Positions 44,073-53,544 are shown, counted from the stretch's first letter. The stretch: 64,000 bases of DNA from Lachnospiraceae bacterium (GCA_029006155.1 JAQXGF010000033.1:1-64000), one strand, 5' to 3'. Translations and numbers: made by a program. The notes: generated by a model not told the origin, from the sequence alone.

Positions 44073-44084
44073 GTGTTTATCAAA

Positions 44085-44214
44085 AGTGATTACAAGTATT
44101 TTTTCGAAAATCTTTTTCATAATTATGCCGGGAAGTAGGGTCTCCCGGCATCCTCCCTTTCTTCTTTTTAAGATTTACGCAAAAGAGCTTCGGCGGTTGG
44201 CCGAAGCTTTTTTG
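44085..44214 (+). ncRNA. Candidate C-rich small RNA
   Basis: A plus-strand unit with a hairpin (ATGCCGGGA/TCCCGGCAT, 44125-44151) exposing AGTAGGGTC, then the pyrimidine tract CCTCCCTTTCTTC (44152-44164) and a strong terminator (AGCTTCGGC/GCCGAAGCT, 44186-44208, with T-run). A single-stranded C/U-rich segment complementary to Shine-Dalgarno sequences between two hairpins is the layout of regulatory RNAs such as CsfG of endospore formers. The 5' end is inferred. Confidence 0.55.
44186..44214 (+). terminator. Terminator of the candidate small RNA
   Basis: AGCTTCGGC, 5-nt loop, GCCGAAGCT, then TTTTTT. Confidence 0.85.
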
Positions 44215-44235
44215 TGTTGATCAGGCAGATGTCAA

Positions 44236-44273
44236 AACTGCCGCTTCCCATACAGATACAGGAAACGGCAGTT
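44236..44273 (-). terminator. Terminator of glnN
   Basis: On the minus strand AACTGCCGTTTCC pairs with GGAAGCGGCAGTT, followed by TTTTG. Confidence 0.8.
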
Positions 44274-44317
44274 CCAAACAGTCTCTCTTTTATCATTATA
44301 TTAATAGAAGAAACTCC

Positions 44318-46429
44318 TTATACCTCAAACAGCAGATCGCCATAGGACGGCATCGGCCACATCTCTTTGTCGACGATCATCTCGAGCTTGTCGACCGGAT
44401 CACGCAGCTCTGCCATCGCTACCGTTACGACATCGTGGAAGTATCTTGCCTGCTCCTCGCCCTCTGCCTTGGTCGCAGCTGCCTCTGTCACATCGGTCAG
44501 CTTTGCAAGTGCTACTTTCGTGTCAGAGAGCAGTGCGCTCGTCTCATTCAGCAGCTCGACCTGTACGGATGCCTCTGCACCTGCAGCCGTCACTGCATTG
44601 ATCGTATCGGCCAGTGTCTTTGTATACTTGATGACTGCCGGGATGATCTGCTTGCTTGCCACATCGATCATCGTGCGTGCCTCGATATTGATCGCTTTCG
44701 CATAGTTTTCAAACTTGACCTCGGCACGCGACTCCAGCTCTGCCTTTGTGAATACACCAAATTTGCCAAACAGTGCGATTGATTTCTCGGTCACAAGTGC
44801 CGGGATCGCATCGACCATGGACTTGATGTTCGGAAGTCCTCTGCGCTCTGCCTCTGCTACCCACTCATCGGAATAGCCGTTGCCGTTGAAGATGATTCTC
44901 TGATGCTCGCTTACATACTGCTTGATCAGATCATGTACCGCAGTATCAAAGTCTTCTGCCTTCTCCAGAATGTCGCATGCCTCGCAGAATGCCTCTGCCA
45001 CAATCGTGTTCAGCACGATGTTCGGAGATGCTACGGAATCACGGGAACCTACCATACGGAACTCGAACTTATTTCCGGTAAATGCAAACGGGGAAGTACG
45101 GTTCCGGTCGGTCGCATCCTTTGTCAGATCCGGAAGCGTCTTAACGCCAGTCTCCAGCACGCCGCCCTTCAGAGAATGGGTCGCGGTACCGGTGCTGATC
45201 AGCTGGGAAACGACATCCTGCAGCTGCTCGCCAAGGAATACGGAGATGATTGCTGGCGGTGCCTCGTTTGCGCCAAGTCTGTGATCGTTACCCGGATCGG
45301 CTGCGGATTCACGGAGCAGATCTGCATGCTCATCGACTGCCTTTAAGATGCAGGCAAGTACGAGCAGGAACTGTACGTTCTCGTGCGGGGTCTTGCCCGG
45401 CTCGAGAAGGTTGATGCCATCATCCGTCGCCAGAGACCAGTTGTCATGCTTACCAGAACCATTGACACCTGCGAACGGTTTCTCATGCAGCAGGCACTTC
45501 AGGCCATGCTCACAAGCCACACGCTTTAAGGTCTGCATAACGATCTGGTTGTGATCGACTGCCACGTTTGCCTCAGAGTAGATCGTTGCCAGCTCATGCT
45601 GTGCCGGAGCAACTTCATTGTGCTGAGTCTTTGCGGTAACGCCGAGCTTCCAGAGGTTCTCATTGACATCTTTCATATAAGAAGCGATTCTCTGACGGAT
45701 CGTTCCGAAATAGTGATCGTCCAGCTCCTGGCCCTTCGGCGGCATCGCACCGAACAGGGTCCGGCCGGTGAAGATCAGGTCTTTTCTCTTTAAGAACTTC
45801 TCTGCGTCTACAAGGAAGTACTCCTGCTCCGGTCCAACCGACGGCGTTACTTTCTTCGAAGTCGTATTGCCGAACAGTCTCAGCACACGGAGCGCCTGAT
45901 GGTTAATCGCTTCCATGGAACGAAGCAGCGGGGTCTTCTGATCCAGCGCCTCACCTGTGTAAGAGCAGAATGCCGTCGGGATACAAAGCGTTGCGCCTGC
46001 CGCATCATGACGGACGAACGCCGGTGACGTGCAGTCCCATGCTGTATAGCCTCTTGCCTCGAACGTCGCTCTCAATCCGCCTGACGGGAAAGAAGAGGCA
46101 TCCGGCTCACCTTTGATCAGCTCTTTTCCGGAGAACTCCATCAGGACGGAACCATCCGGGTTCGGAGACGTAATAAAGGAATCATGCTTCTCAGCGGTCA
46201 CGCCGGTCAGCGGCTGGAACCAGTGCGTATAATGGGTCGCACCCTTCTCGATCGCCCAGTCTTTCATGGCTGCTGCGATGACGTCAGCGGTCGCAAGGTC
46301 GAGCTCTTTTCCTTCCTCAATGGTCTTTTTCAGTGCCTTATACACTTTTTTCGGAAGGCGCTCCTGCATAACTTTGTCTGTAAATACATCTTCACCGAAG
46401 ATGTCTGCTACATTAAAATATTCGCTCAT
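44318..46429 (-). CDS. glnN: Glutamine synthetase, type III
   Basis: Makes glutamine from glutamate, ammonia and ATP. The 703 residues and the sequence [56 protein letters not shown] and [16 protein letters not shown] identify type III rather than type I. The ATG at 46429 has GAGGAGAGG just upstream. A promoter-like pair and an attenuator-like hairpin sit in the leader. It is transcribed alone. Confidence 0.97.
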   Translation of the reverse strand: MSEYFNVADIFGEDVFTDKVMQERLPKKVYKALKKTIEEGKELDLATADVIAAAMKDWAIEKGATHYTHWFQPLTGVTAEKHDSFITSPNPDGSVLMEFSGKELIKGEPDASSFPSGGLRATFEARGYTAWDCTSPAFVRHDAAGATLCIPTAFCSYTGEALDQKTPLLRSMEAINHQALRVLRLFGNTTSKKVTPSVGPEQEYFLVDAEKFLKRKDLIFTGRTLFGAMPPKGQELDDHYFGTIRQRIASYMKDVNENLWKLGVTAKTQHNEVAPAQHELATIYSEANVAVDHNQIVMQTLKRVACEHGLKCLLHEKPFAGVNGSGKHDNWSLATDDGINLLEPGKTPHENVQFLLVLACILKAVDEHADLLRESAADPGNDHRLGANEAPPAIISVFLGEQLQDVVSQLISTGTATHSLKGGVLETGVKTLPDLTKDATDRNRTSPFAFTGNKFEFRMVGSRDSVASPNIVLNTIVAEAFCEACDILEKAEDFDTAVHDLIKQYVSEHQRIIFNGNGYSDEWVAEAERRGLPNIKSMVDAIPALVTEKSIALFGKFGVFTKAELESRAEVKFENYAKAINIEARTMIDVASKQIIPAVIKYTKTLADTINAVTAAGAEASVQVELLNETSALLSDTKVALAKLTDVTEAAATKAEGEEQARYFHDVVTVAMAELRDPVDKLEMIVDKEMWPMPSYGDLLFEV

Positions 46430-46491
46430 GTCCTCTCCTCTTTCCATATAGAATTTATCTGCGGCGGATTCACCGCTCGATATAGTAAAAG

Positions 46492-46527
46492 AGGGCATTC
46501 CACAAACCTGTATTTATGGAACACCCT
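46492..46527 (-). promoter_or_regulatory. Leader hairpin of glnN, attenuator-like
   Basis: On the minus strand AGGGTGTTCCA pairs (two wobbles) with TGGAATGCCCT, followed by CTTTTAC, at the predicted 5' end of the message. Confidence 0.5.
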
Positions 46528-46540
46528 TGTTCTGTGTATT

Positions 46541-46569
46541 AAAATACTCTATTTCCCGTAAAAATGCAA
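46541..46569 (-). promoter_or_regulatory. Possible promoter of glnN
   Basis: TTGCAT, 17 bp, TATTTT on the minus strand, placing the start just before the leader hairpin. Confidence 0.45.
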
Positions 46570-46577
46570 GCAGATTT

Positions 46578-47213
46578 TTATTTTTCGGTATTTTCTTCCA
46601 AAAATGAATCCGAAGGTGCATGCTTTTTCAGCACACGCTCCAGAAATTCTGAAAATAGAAACGCAATTGGACCTGGAATGAAAAAGATCAGGATCGGAAT
46701 CCGGTAAGCAAACGCCCCCATACATACCAGCACCAGTGCAAGCGCAAGCGTCGTCAGGAAGTAACGCACCACCATGTATAACGACAGCTTTAAAAGCCAG
46801 CCCGGACTCATGTCAAAACGGGACAGCGCCGGAAAGAGGTAGCAGGCCGCCATTCCGATGTAGACTGCCGCCGCCGTATACAGACAGATAAAAAACAGCC
46901 CGACATATCCGCTCGTCTTCGCCGTCAGAATCCCGATATTCAGGCGCAGGATGATGGAAACGGCCAGGATGATCAGCCATAGCACGATCCCCGGCACCAG
47001 ATTCTGCCGGAAGGAGCGGAAAAATTCCTGCACCGCATAGCCGTTCCGGTTCTTCACACTCTTGACGGTCGCATAATACAACGCCGCCGAGGATGCCCCG
47101 ATCGTAATGATCGGCAGGCTGCAGAGGATCCACAGAAATCCGAGAATCATCAGATCAAAAATCCGGCTGCAGGCAGCGGTAAAGCCGCCCTCAAATCCAA
47201 ATATGTCCTTCAT
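46578..47213 (-). CDS. YesL/DUF624-family membrane protein
   Basis: Membrane protein with about five helices; FDLMILGFLWILCSLPIITIG and SAALYYATVKSVKN are the DUF624 signature. 211 residues. The family is often encoded with YesM/YesN regulators and ABC sugar importers, as in this locus, but its role is unknown. GGAG lies ahead of the ATG. Its leader contains repeat B copy 3 with the 45-bp hairpin inserted. Confidence 0.9.
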   Translation of the reverse strand: MKDIFGFEGGFTAACSRIFDLMILGFLWILCSLPIITIGASSAALYYATVKSVKNRNGYAVQEFFRSFRQNLVPGIVLWLIILAVSIILRLNIGILTAKTSGYVGLFFICLYTAAAVYIGMAACYLFPALSRFDMSPGWLLKLSLYMVVRYFLTTLALALVLVCMGAFAYRIPILIFFIPGPIAFLFSEFLERVLKKHAPSDSFLEENTEK

Positions 47214-47305
47214 GCCTGCTCCTTTCTTTTTACCAGAAGGCAGGGACGCTTTCGCATTCCCCGCCTTCCCGTTTTCCTTTGTATCAATTCTTCGCTTATC
47301 TGCGG

Positions 47306-47440
47306 TAAAGCGGACATTCGCAATCCATCCCTGCAGCTCTGCTGACAGGGCCTAGCTTCGCTACTTGTAAGATCATAAGGAATCTTCCCGCAAGCGGGCC
47401 CCTCCTTATGATATGTCATGAACGCAGTCGCTTCGCGATC
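47306..47440. repeat. Intergenic repeat, family B copy 3, interrupted by hairpin H
   Basis: 47311-47367 match copy 1 (28.7 kb); 47415-47440 match the right part of copy 2 (29.3 kb). The 45-bp hairpin sits between these parts, where copy 2 has no insert. Confidence 0.75.
47370..47414. repeat. 45-bp hairpin element H, copy 1
   Basis: ATCATAAGGA and TCCTTATGAT enclose an inner CCCGC/GCGGG stem. It differs from copy 2 at 51.6 kb by one base in 45. Confidence 0.85.
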
Positions 47441-47442
47441 TG

Positions 47443-49428
47443 TCAGTGGGCGCGTTCAAATACCGGCAGCTGATCCAGTGGTGCCGCTACGGTAACGGTC
47501 GCTCCACCCTCGTACACTTCTCCGGTAAAGAGATGCTTCCAGCTTCCCTTCGGCAGATAGAGTGTCCTTTCTCTCTCATCTGCATGTAAAATCGGTGCTA
47601 CGAGGATATCACTGCCAAACATATACTGGTCCTCGATCTCCCACGCCTTCGGATCATCCGGGAAGTCATAGAACAGCGGCCGCATGACCGGCGTACCTTT
47701 TTCATGTGCTTCCTGCATCAGGCCACGCACATACGGGCGAAGCGTCTCACGAAGCTCCATGTACTTTTTGCAGATCTCATAGACCTCCTCGCCATAGCTC
47801 CACACTTCATTTTCTGCTCCGCTGAACATCTTTCCGCCACCGGTCGTACTGAGCGGCTTTTTGAACGGCTCGCGGAAGCCGTGCAGACGCATGACCGGAC
47901 AGAATGTACCAAACTCAAACCAGCGTACGAGAATCTCATGGAACTTCGGATCGTGAATATTGCCACCGTGGAATCCACCGATGTCCGTCGTCCACCACGG
48001 AATACCGGCCAGTCCCATATTCAGTCCGGCGGTCAGCTGATTGCGAAGGGAACGGAACGAGGAATCAATGTCGCCGGACCATACGAGCGCGCCGTATCTC
48101 TGGCTGCCTGCCCATGCACACCGAAGCAGATTCACAATATTCTGCTGGCCTTCCGCTTCCATTCCTTCGTATGCCATCCGCGCGTACTCCTTCGGGTAAA
48201 TATTTCCCACTTCAAGGTCTGCGCCGCGCAGGTAACGGTACTGCTCATACTCATATCCGGTAAATTCCGGCTCTGCCTCATCCAGCCAGAAGATACGGAT
48301 TCCGTTCTCATAGTAATTTTTCTTAATCTTGTCCCACACATACGCACGTCCGCCCGGATTCGTCACGTCGATGATGCAGGCATCTCCGAGCTGACCAAGC
48401 CGCTTTCCGAACTCCGAACGGGTCAGGTAGCCAAGCTCTGCCATCTCTTCATAATTCTCACTTCCGGCATCTACGGTCGGCCAGATGGATACCATCAGCT
48501 CCATGCCCATTTCCTTGAGCTCCCGTACCATCGCTGCCGGATCCGGCCAGTAGTCTTTATCGAACTTCCAGTCGCCTTCTGCCGGCCAGTGGAAAAAGTC
48601 TGCCACGATGACATCGACCTTCAAGCCGCGACGGTGATATTCCCGCGCCACTTCCAGAAGCTCTTCCTGCGTCTGATAACGCAGCTTGCACTGCCAGAAG
48701 CCAAGTCCGTACTCCGGCATCATCGGCACTTTACCGGTCGCATTTGCATAGGCTTCCTCGATCTCTGCCGGGGTATCGCCTGCCGTGATCCAGTAGTCCA
48801 TCTGTTTCGTGGACTTGGAAATCCATTCCGTCACATTTTTTCCAAATGTCACACTTCCGATCGCCGGATTGTTCCACAGAAAACCATAGCCGTTGCTGGA
48901 AAGTGCAAACGGGACACTCGCCTGTGAATTGCGGTGTGCCAGCTCTAAGGTACAGCCCTTGACATCCAGATACGGCTGCTGGTACTGTCCCATTCCGTAA
49001 AGCTTCTCGCCCTCAATGGACTCAAAGCGCACCGTCAGGCGATAATTGTCCGTCCCGATGTGCGGCTCAAATGTGCGCGGCACGATCTCCAGCGCACTGT
49101 TGAATTCCTTTCTGCCCTCTTCGGACATGCCACGGATGCGCTCATACTCCTCGAGCAGCAGCTTGCCATCCTGATTCAAAAAGCGCAGCTTGCCGGTACG
49201 GGTGAGCTCGCAGCGGATCTTGCCGTTCTCGATGACCGTATCGGTCCCGCTCTCGTAAATCTTTACCTCGCAGTCTTCCTGCGGAAGCAGTGCGGAAGTC
49301 TCATCTTCCTTCAGAAATTCATACCGCTGTGTCGCGCGCACACGGAAGCTGTTCTTTCCCCACGGCTCGATGCACAGCAGCTCTTTGTCAAATCTGCGGT
49401 ATAATTTATTCCCATCCTGTCTGATCAT
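47443..49428 (-). CDS. GH31 alpha-glycosidase (alpha-xylosidase-like), copy b
   Basis: Retaining alpha-glycosidase of 661 residues. An N-terminal beta-sandwich leads to the TIM barrel; the predicted nucleophile is the Asp of IFWLDEAEPE and the acid/base the Asp of WSGDIDSSF, with IPWWTTDIGGF after. DVIVADFFHWPAEGDWKFD is typical of alpha-xylosidase-like GH31. No signal peptide, so cytosolic. GGAGG lies 9 nt before the ATG and overlaps the stop of the paralogue upstream. The exact substrate is inferred. Confidence 0.88.
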   Translation of the reverse strand: MIRQDGNKLYRRFDKELLCIEPWGKNSFRVRATQRYEFLKEDETSALLPQEDCEVKIYESGTDTVIENGKIRCELTRTGKLRFLNQDGKLLLEEYERIRGMSEEGRKEFNSALEIVPRTFEPHIGTDNYRLTVRFESIEGEKLYGMGQYQQPYLDVKGCTLELAHRNSQASVPFALSSNGYGFLWNNPAIGSVTFGKNVTEWISKSTKQMDYWITAGDTPAEIEEAYANATGKVPMMPEYGLGFWQCKLRYQTQEELLEVAREYHRRGLKVDVIVADFFHWPAEGDWKFDKDYWPDPAAMVRELKEMGMELMVSIWPTVDAGSENYEEMAELGYLTRSEFGKRLGQLGDACIIDVTNPGGRAYVWDKIKKNYYENGIRIFWLDEAEPEFTGYEYEQYRYLRGADLEVGNIYPKEYARMAYEGMEAEGQQNIVNLLRCAWAGSQRYGALVWSGDIDSSFRSLRNQLTAGLNMGLAGIPWWTTDIGGFHGGNIHDPKFHEILVRWFEFGTFCPVMRLHGFREPFKKPLSTTGGGKMFSGAENEVWSYGEEVYEICKKYMELRETLRPYVRGLMQEAHEKGTPVMRPLFYDFPDDPKAWEIEDQYMFGSDILVAPILHADERERTLYLPKGSWKHLFTGEVYEGGATVTVAAPLDQLPVFERAH

Positions 49429-49432
49429 ATGT

Positions 49433-51499
49433 TCAAACCTCCAGTATATATCCCTCTCTCGTAAACAGTGGAATCTGATCGAGCGGTGTCGCCACGGTCA
49501 CGCTCTGGCCACCCTCGAAGACTTCCTTCGTCCATACGTTCGTCCACTTTGCGCCAGCCGGAAGGTAAACATCCTTCTTCTCCTCACCGCGCTCCATGAC
49601 CGGTGCCACGAGGATGTCCGGGCCGTACATGAACTCTTTTTCATTGTCCCAGCATGCCGCATCCTCCGGGAAGTCGTAGAACAGCGGACGCATGACCGGT
49701 GTTCCCTTTTCGTGTGCTTCCTTCATCCGCTCTCTCGTGTACGGACGCATGTTCTCACGGATCGTGATGTACTTCTTGCAGATCTCATAGACCTCTTCGC
49801 CATAGGACCAGATCTCGTTCGGCGCGCCGGATACGCACTCAGCTCCTCCGGTCGTCCCGTACTGCGGCTGATATGGCATACGATAGCCGTGCAGTCTCAT
49901 GACCGGACAGAACGCACCATACTCGAACCAGCGGACAAATACTTCATGGTAGGATTCATCGTAAATGTTTGCGCCGAAGAATCCGCCGATGTCCGTCGTC
50001 CACCACGGAATACCTGCGATTCCCATATTCAGTCCGGCTGCAAACTGATTCTGAAGGCTCTCAAATGTAGAGTGAATATCTCCGGACCACACGAGTGCGC
50101 CATATTTCTGGCTGCCTGCCCATGCACAGCGCAACAGGTTCACGATGTTCTCCTGTCCCTCTGCCTTCATGCCATCAAAGAAGGTCTTTGCGTACATCAC
50201 CGGATATACATTTCCGATCTGTACGTTCGGGCCGAGGTGATAACGGTAGTTCTCAAAATCATAAACGGTGTACTCCGGCTCTGCCTCATCCAGCCAGAAG
50301 ATCTTGACACCCTTGTCGTAATAATTTTTCTTAATCTTGTTCCAGACATATTCCCGTGCTTCCGGATTCGTCGGGTCGTACTGGATCGTGTTGCCCATGT
50401 AGGTATTGTCGATGCGGACGCCCTTCTCGACGCGGGTCAGCAGTCCCTTCGCCTTCATCTCTTCGAAGTTCTCGCTCTTGTAATCGACCATCGGCCATAC
50501 GGATACCATGAGCTCGATGCCCATCTCCTTCAGCTCTTTGATCATCGCATCCGGATCCGGCCAGTACGTCGGATCAAATCTCCAGTCCCCCTGCTTCGGC
50601 CAGTGGAAGAAATCGACTACGATGACATCGAGCGGAATGCCACGGCGCTTGTACTCTCTCGCTACCTCCAGCAGCTCCTCCTGCGTCTGATAGCGCAGCT
50701 TGCACTGCCAGAAGCCAAGTCCGTACTCCGGCATCATCGGTACCTTGCCGGCTGCATCGGCGTATGCCTCCTCGATCTCTGCCGGCGTATCGCCTGCGGT
50801 GATCCAGTAGTCCAGCTTCTTTGTGGACTGTACCTGCCAGGTCGTGATGTTCTTATTGAAGCTCACTCTTCCGATCGCCGGGTTGTTCCAGAGAAATCCA
50901 TAGCCAAGGGAAGAAAGGGCGAACGGGACACTCGCCTGTGAATTGCGGTGCGCCAGCTCCAGCTCTGCACCCTTGATATTCAGGAAATCCTGCTGGTACT
51001 GTCCCATGCCGTAGAGCTTCTCCTTCGGGTTGGACACAAACCGCATCGTCAGCTGATAATCGCCGCCGATGATCGGCTTAAACTCTCTCGCCTCGACCTC
51101 CAGGGAGCTCGTCGTATCCGCAAACATATCCTCGCGGTTCCGCACGTACTCCTCCAGAAGCAGCTCACCCTTCTGATTGTAAAAGAAGAGCTTTCCGATG
51201 TTGTTGATGACGGCGCGGATCTTTCCGTTTACGATCTCCGCGGAATACTCGTGGATCGTCACTTTCGCGTCGGTCTTTTTCGGGTTGCCCTCGAGTGCCC
51301 ACAGCTCCTGCGGCATCTCCGGCATCTTCGATGCGCGTACACGCAGGCTGTTCTCGCCCCACGGCTCTACGATCACGCGCTCCGCATCATAGCGGTAGTG
51401 CAACGCGCCGTCTTTTTCTTCAAAATAGCCAAGCAAAAACTTGTTGTCAGAACGAAAATCACCAGATTTATGTTCATCCTTTTTGGTAAAATCGGTCAT
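49433..51499 (-). CDS. GH31 alpha-glycosidase (alpha-xylosidase-like), copy a
   Basis: A close paralogue of the next gene (long identical blocks such as LAHRNSQASVPFALSS and MMPEYGLGFWQCKLRYQTQE), 688 residues. The catalytic Asp residues are in IFWLDEAEPE and WSGDIHSTF. It has an N-terminal extension of about 25 residues. AGGAGG lies 8 nt before the ATG. Four bp separate the two genes, a tandem duplication with likely split specificity. A family-A repeat forms the upstream gap to the importer genes. Confidence 0.88.
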   Translation of the reverse strand: MTDFTKKDEHKSGDFRSDNKFLLGYFEEKDGALHYRYDAERVIVEPWGENSLRVRASKMPEMPQELWALEGNPKKTDAKVTIHEYSAEIVNGKIRAVINNIGKLFFYNQKGELLLEEYVRNREDMFADTTSSLEVEAREFKPIIGGDYQLTMRFVSNPKEKLYGMGQYQQDFLNIKGAELELAHRNSQASVPFALSSLGYGFLWNNPAIGRVSFNKNITTWQVQSTKKLDYWITAGDTPAEIEEAYADAAGKVPMMPEYGLGFWQCKLRYQTQEELLEVAREYKRRGIPLDVIVVDFFHWPKQGDWRFDPTYWPDPDAMIKELKEMGIELMVSVWPMVDYKSENFEEMKAKGLLTRVEKGVRIDNTYMGNTIQYDPTNPEAREYVWNKIKKNYYDKGVKIFWLDEAEPEYTVYDFENYRYHLGPNVQIGNVYPVMYAKTFFDGMKAEGQENIVNLLRCAWAGSQKYGALVWSGDIHSTFESLQNQFAAGLNMGIAGIPWWTTDIGGFFGANIYDESYHEVFVRWFEYGAFCPVMRLHGYRMPYQPQYGTTGGAECVSGAPNEIWSYGEEVYEICKKYITIRENMRPYTRERMKEAHEKGTPVMRPLFYDFPEDAACWDNEKEFMYGPDILVAPVMERGEEKKDVYLPAGAKWTNVWTKEVFEGGQSVTVATPLDQIPLFTREGYILEV

Positions 51500-51539
51500 A
51501 TAAATGTCCTCCTGATGTATTTATTTAATCCGTGAAATT

Positions 51540-51779
51540 CGGACGTTTCGTGTGCAGGCTGCAGATGCGTTTGCTCCGCAAACTATCCGCTGCTTCGCAG
51601 CTTCTATCTGCAGCTGATGGGCACGGGTAGCGCCTGATAGCGCGCAGATCATAAGGAATCCTCCCGCAAGCGGGCCCCTCCTTATGATATATTCCGCCCA
51701 TCCCAACATGTAAATACAGCCCGTGCCAAGTAAACTTGCCACGTTCTGTCTTCACATGTTGCTGCTGCACGAAACTGGT
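51540..51779 (-). repeat. Structured intergenic repeat, family A copy 3, with insertion
   Basis: Minus-strand stems: GTTTCGTG/CACGAAAC, AACATGT/ACATGTT with CAAG/CTTG inside, GATGGGC/GCCCATC, GCTGCAGAT/ATCTGCAGC with GCTGC/GCAGC and TTTGC/GCAAA inside. About 70 bp including hairpin H interrupt the loop of the GATGGGC stem. It lies in the leader of GH31 copy a. Confidence 0.85.
51646..51690. repeat. 45-bp hairpin element H, copy 2
   Basis: 44 of 45 bases match the copy at 47.4 kb. It lies in the apical loop of a stem in the family-A repeat. Confidence 0.85.
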
Positions 51780-51788
51780 GAACTCATC

Positions 51789-52649
51789 TTACTCCTTTAC
51801 GGCACCTGCCGTCAATCCTCCTACGATATACTTCTGTAAAAAGACGAACAGAAGGATAACCGGAAGGACGAGGATCGTACCGTAAGCCATGATACAGTTC
51901 CATTTGGTTCCCCATTTACTCTGGAATTTGTAAATGTTCGCGGTCAGCGGTCGCATCTCCGGCTTTACGTTGAACGTCATGGAGTAGGCCAGATCGTTCC
52001 AGCCGTTCAGGAAGGAGATAACGACAACGGTGATGATACCGGTCTTGATCGCCGGGATCATGATCTTGAAGAAGGATCGGAAGACGCCGCAGCCGTCGAT
52101 TCGGGCCGCGTCATCCAGTGCGGTCGGCACGCTCTTGAAATACGGACGGAGTGTCACGACGATGAACGGAACAGAACCGGAAGAAATCGCGAGTGCCGGT
52201 CCAAGGTAAGTGCCGAGCAGATGCAGCTTGTTGAAAATCAGGTACATCGGGGTCAGCATCAGGGAAGCCGGAAGCATCTGGGTGACAAGGAAGGTCAGAA
52301 GAAAGCCCTTGCTGCCCGGTACACGGTAGCGTCCCATGCCATAGGCTGCCGGTACACCGAAGGTCATCGAAAGCACCATAGAGAGCAGTGCGATAAACAT
52401 ACTGTTTTTCAGAGACTTCAAAAACTCTGCATCCGTAAAGTTCTCAATCCACGGATCCAACGTAAAGTTATGCGGATAATAGGTCACGATCTTTCCGAAG
52501 GACTCTGCATCGGACTTAAAGGACATCGCTACCAGCCAGTAGATCGGAAACAGGAATACGATGGCAATCGCAATCGCGATGATACAGTTCAGAAGATTTT
52601 TGCGGCGCTCCTTCGAGTTCAGCACCGTTTCTTTTGCCTTTTTATTCAT
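51789..52649 (-). CDS. Carbohydrate ABC importer permease (MalG type)
   Basis: Inner-membrane permease of a CUT1 sugar importer, 286 residues, six membrane helices. The cytoplasmic EAA-type loop is VPTALDDAARIDGCGVFRSF followed by KIMIPAIKTG. The ATG at 52649 overlaps the upstream stop (TAATATG) with AGGAGG 9 nt away. No ATPase gene is in the locus, so a shared MsmX-type ATPase encoded elsewhere probably energises it. Confidence 0.93.
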   Translation of the reverse strand: MNKKAKETVLNSKERRKNLLNCIIAIAIAIVFLFPIYWLVAMSFKSDAESFGKIVTYYPHNFTLDPWIENFTDAEFLKSLKNSMFIALLSMVLSMTFGVPAAYGMGRYRVPGSKGFLLTFLVTQMLPASLMLTPMYLIFNKLHLLGTYLGPALAISSGSVPFIVVTLRPYFKSVPTALDDAARIDGCGVFRSFFKIMIPAIKTGIITVVVISFLNGWNDLAYSMTFNVKPEMRPLTANIYKFQSKWGTKWNCIMAYGTILVLPVILLFVFLQKYIVGGLTAGAVKE

Positions 52650-52650
52650 A

Positions 52651-53544
52651 TTAGTCATCCTCCTTCGAAATCAGGCGCAGATAGAACAGTCCGATGACAA
52701 ACAGACAGCAGAACAGTACCATCGCGGTCGCCGAGCCAAGTGAAAACTCATACTGCTTGAAGGAAAGCGTATAAGAATAAGTACCGAGTACATCCGTCGC
52801 ATTCAGCGGGCCACCGCTCGTCATAACGAACATCAGGTCGAATGCCTTGAACGTATAGATAAATCCGAGCATCAGTACGGAAAGGATCGCCGGCTTCATC
52901 AGTGGAAGTGTGATGTAGCGGAAACGCTGTCCCCATCTCGCACCATCCACGCTGGCACTCTCATAGAGTTCCTGTGAAATACCAGTCAGTCCGGACGTCA
53001 GAAGGAGCATATTGAACGGAATGCCGACCCAGCAGTTTACCGCAATGACTGCCGCCATCGCAGTCGAGCCGTTCAGCAGCCACTCGATCGGTGAGGAAGC
53101 CAGTCCGACCTTCATCAGCAGGTCGTTGATGACACCACTCGATACGTCGAACATATTCTTTCCAAGCAGAGCCGTAACGGACATCGGCATCATGTAGCCG
53201 ACGAGCACCATGCCACGGATCGGACCGGATAAGGTAAATTTCTGAGAGAAAAATAATGCAAAGATAAATCCGATTGTAAACTGGAAAATCAGACACCAGA
53301 TCGTAAATACGAACGTATTTTTCATAACGAGCAGGAAGGTGTCATTGTGGAACAGGTCGATGTAGTTCTGAAATCCGACAAAGACCGAAGTACCGGAAGC
53401 AAAGGTCTTTACATTTACATTTTTAAAACTCAGGATAATATTGTATACAAGTGGATAGCCGAGGATAACGAGCATATAAATAAAGCCCGGCAGGATAAAC
53501 AGATACCCCTCTCTTCTTCGTTTTGCTGCTATTGTAGATTTCAC
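52651..53544 (-). CDS. Carbohydrate ABC importer permease (MalF type)
   Basis: Partner permease of 297 residues with six membrane helices; the EAA loop is ISQELYESASVDGARWGQRF. A GTG at 53544 with AAAGGA upstream is chosen; an in-frame ATG at 53571 lacks a ribosome site. It is followed at once by the second permease and preceded by the binding-protein gene. Confidence 0.92.
   Translation of the reverse strand: MKSTIAAKRRREGYLFILPGFIYMLVILGYPLVYNIILSFKNVNVKTFASGTSVFVGFQNYIDLFHNDTFLLVMKNTFVFTIWCLIFQFTIGFIFALFFSQKFTLSGPIRGMVLVGYMMPMSVTALLGKNMFDVSSGVINDLLMKVGLASSPIEWLLNGSTAMAAVIAVNCWVGIPFNMLLLTSGLTGISQELYESASVDGARWGQRFRYITLPLMKPAILSVLMLGFIYTFKAFDLMFVMTSGGPLNATDVLGTYSYTLSFKQYEFSLGSATAMVLFCCLFVIGLFYLRLISKEDD

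Larger units (their letters stand above)
43742..44317. other. Intergenic region between glnN and the regulator
   Basis: No protein gene is supported. It is AT-rich from 43900 to 44120, then holds a candidate plus-strand small RNA (about 44085-44214) and the glnN terminator (44236-44273). Confidence 0.6.

Noticed and set aside
49370-50941. 523-codon plus-strand frame opposite the GH31 gene
   Set aside because: Shadow frame; a similar one occurs opposite the paralogue only because the two GH31 genes are alike.
51525-51770. Short frames in the repeats giving KEGPACG and SLRSKR peptides
   Set aside because: The peptide likeness comes from the DNA repeats; the stems covary without respect to codons, and the frame is broken between copies.
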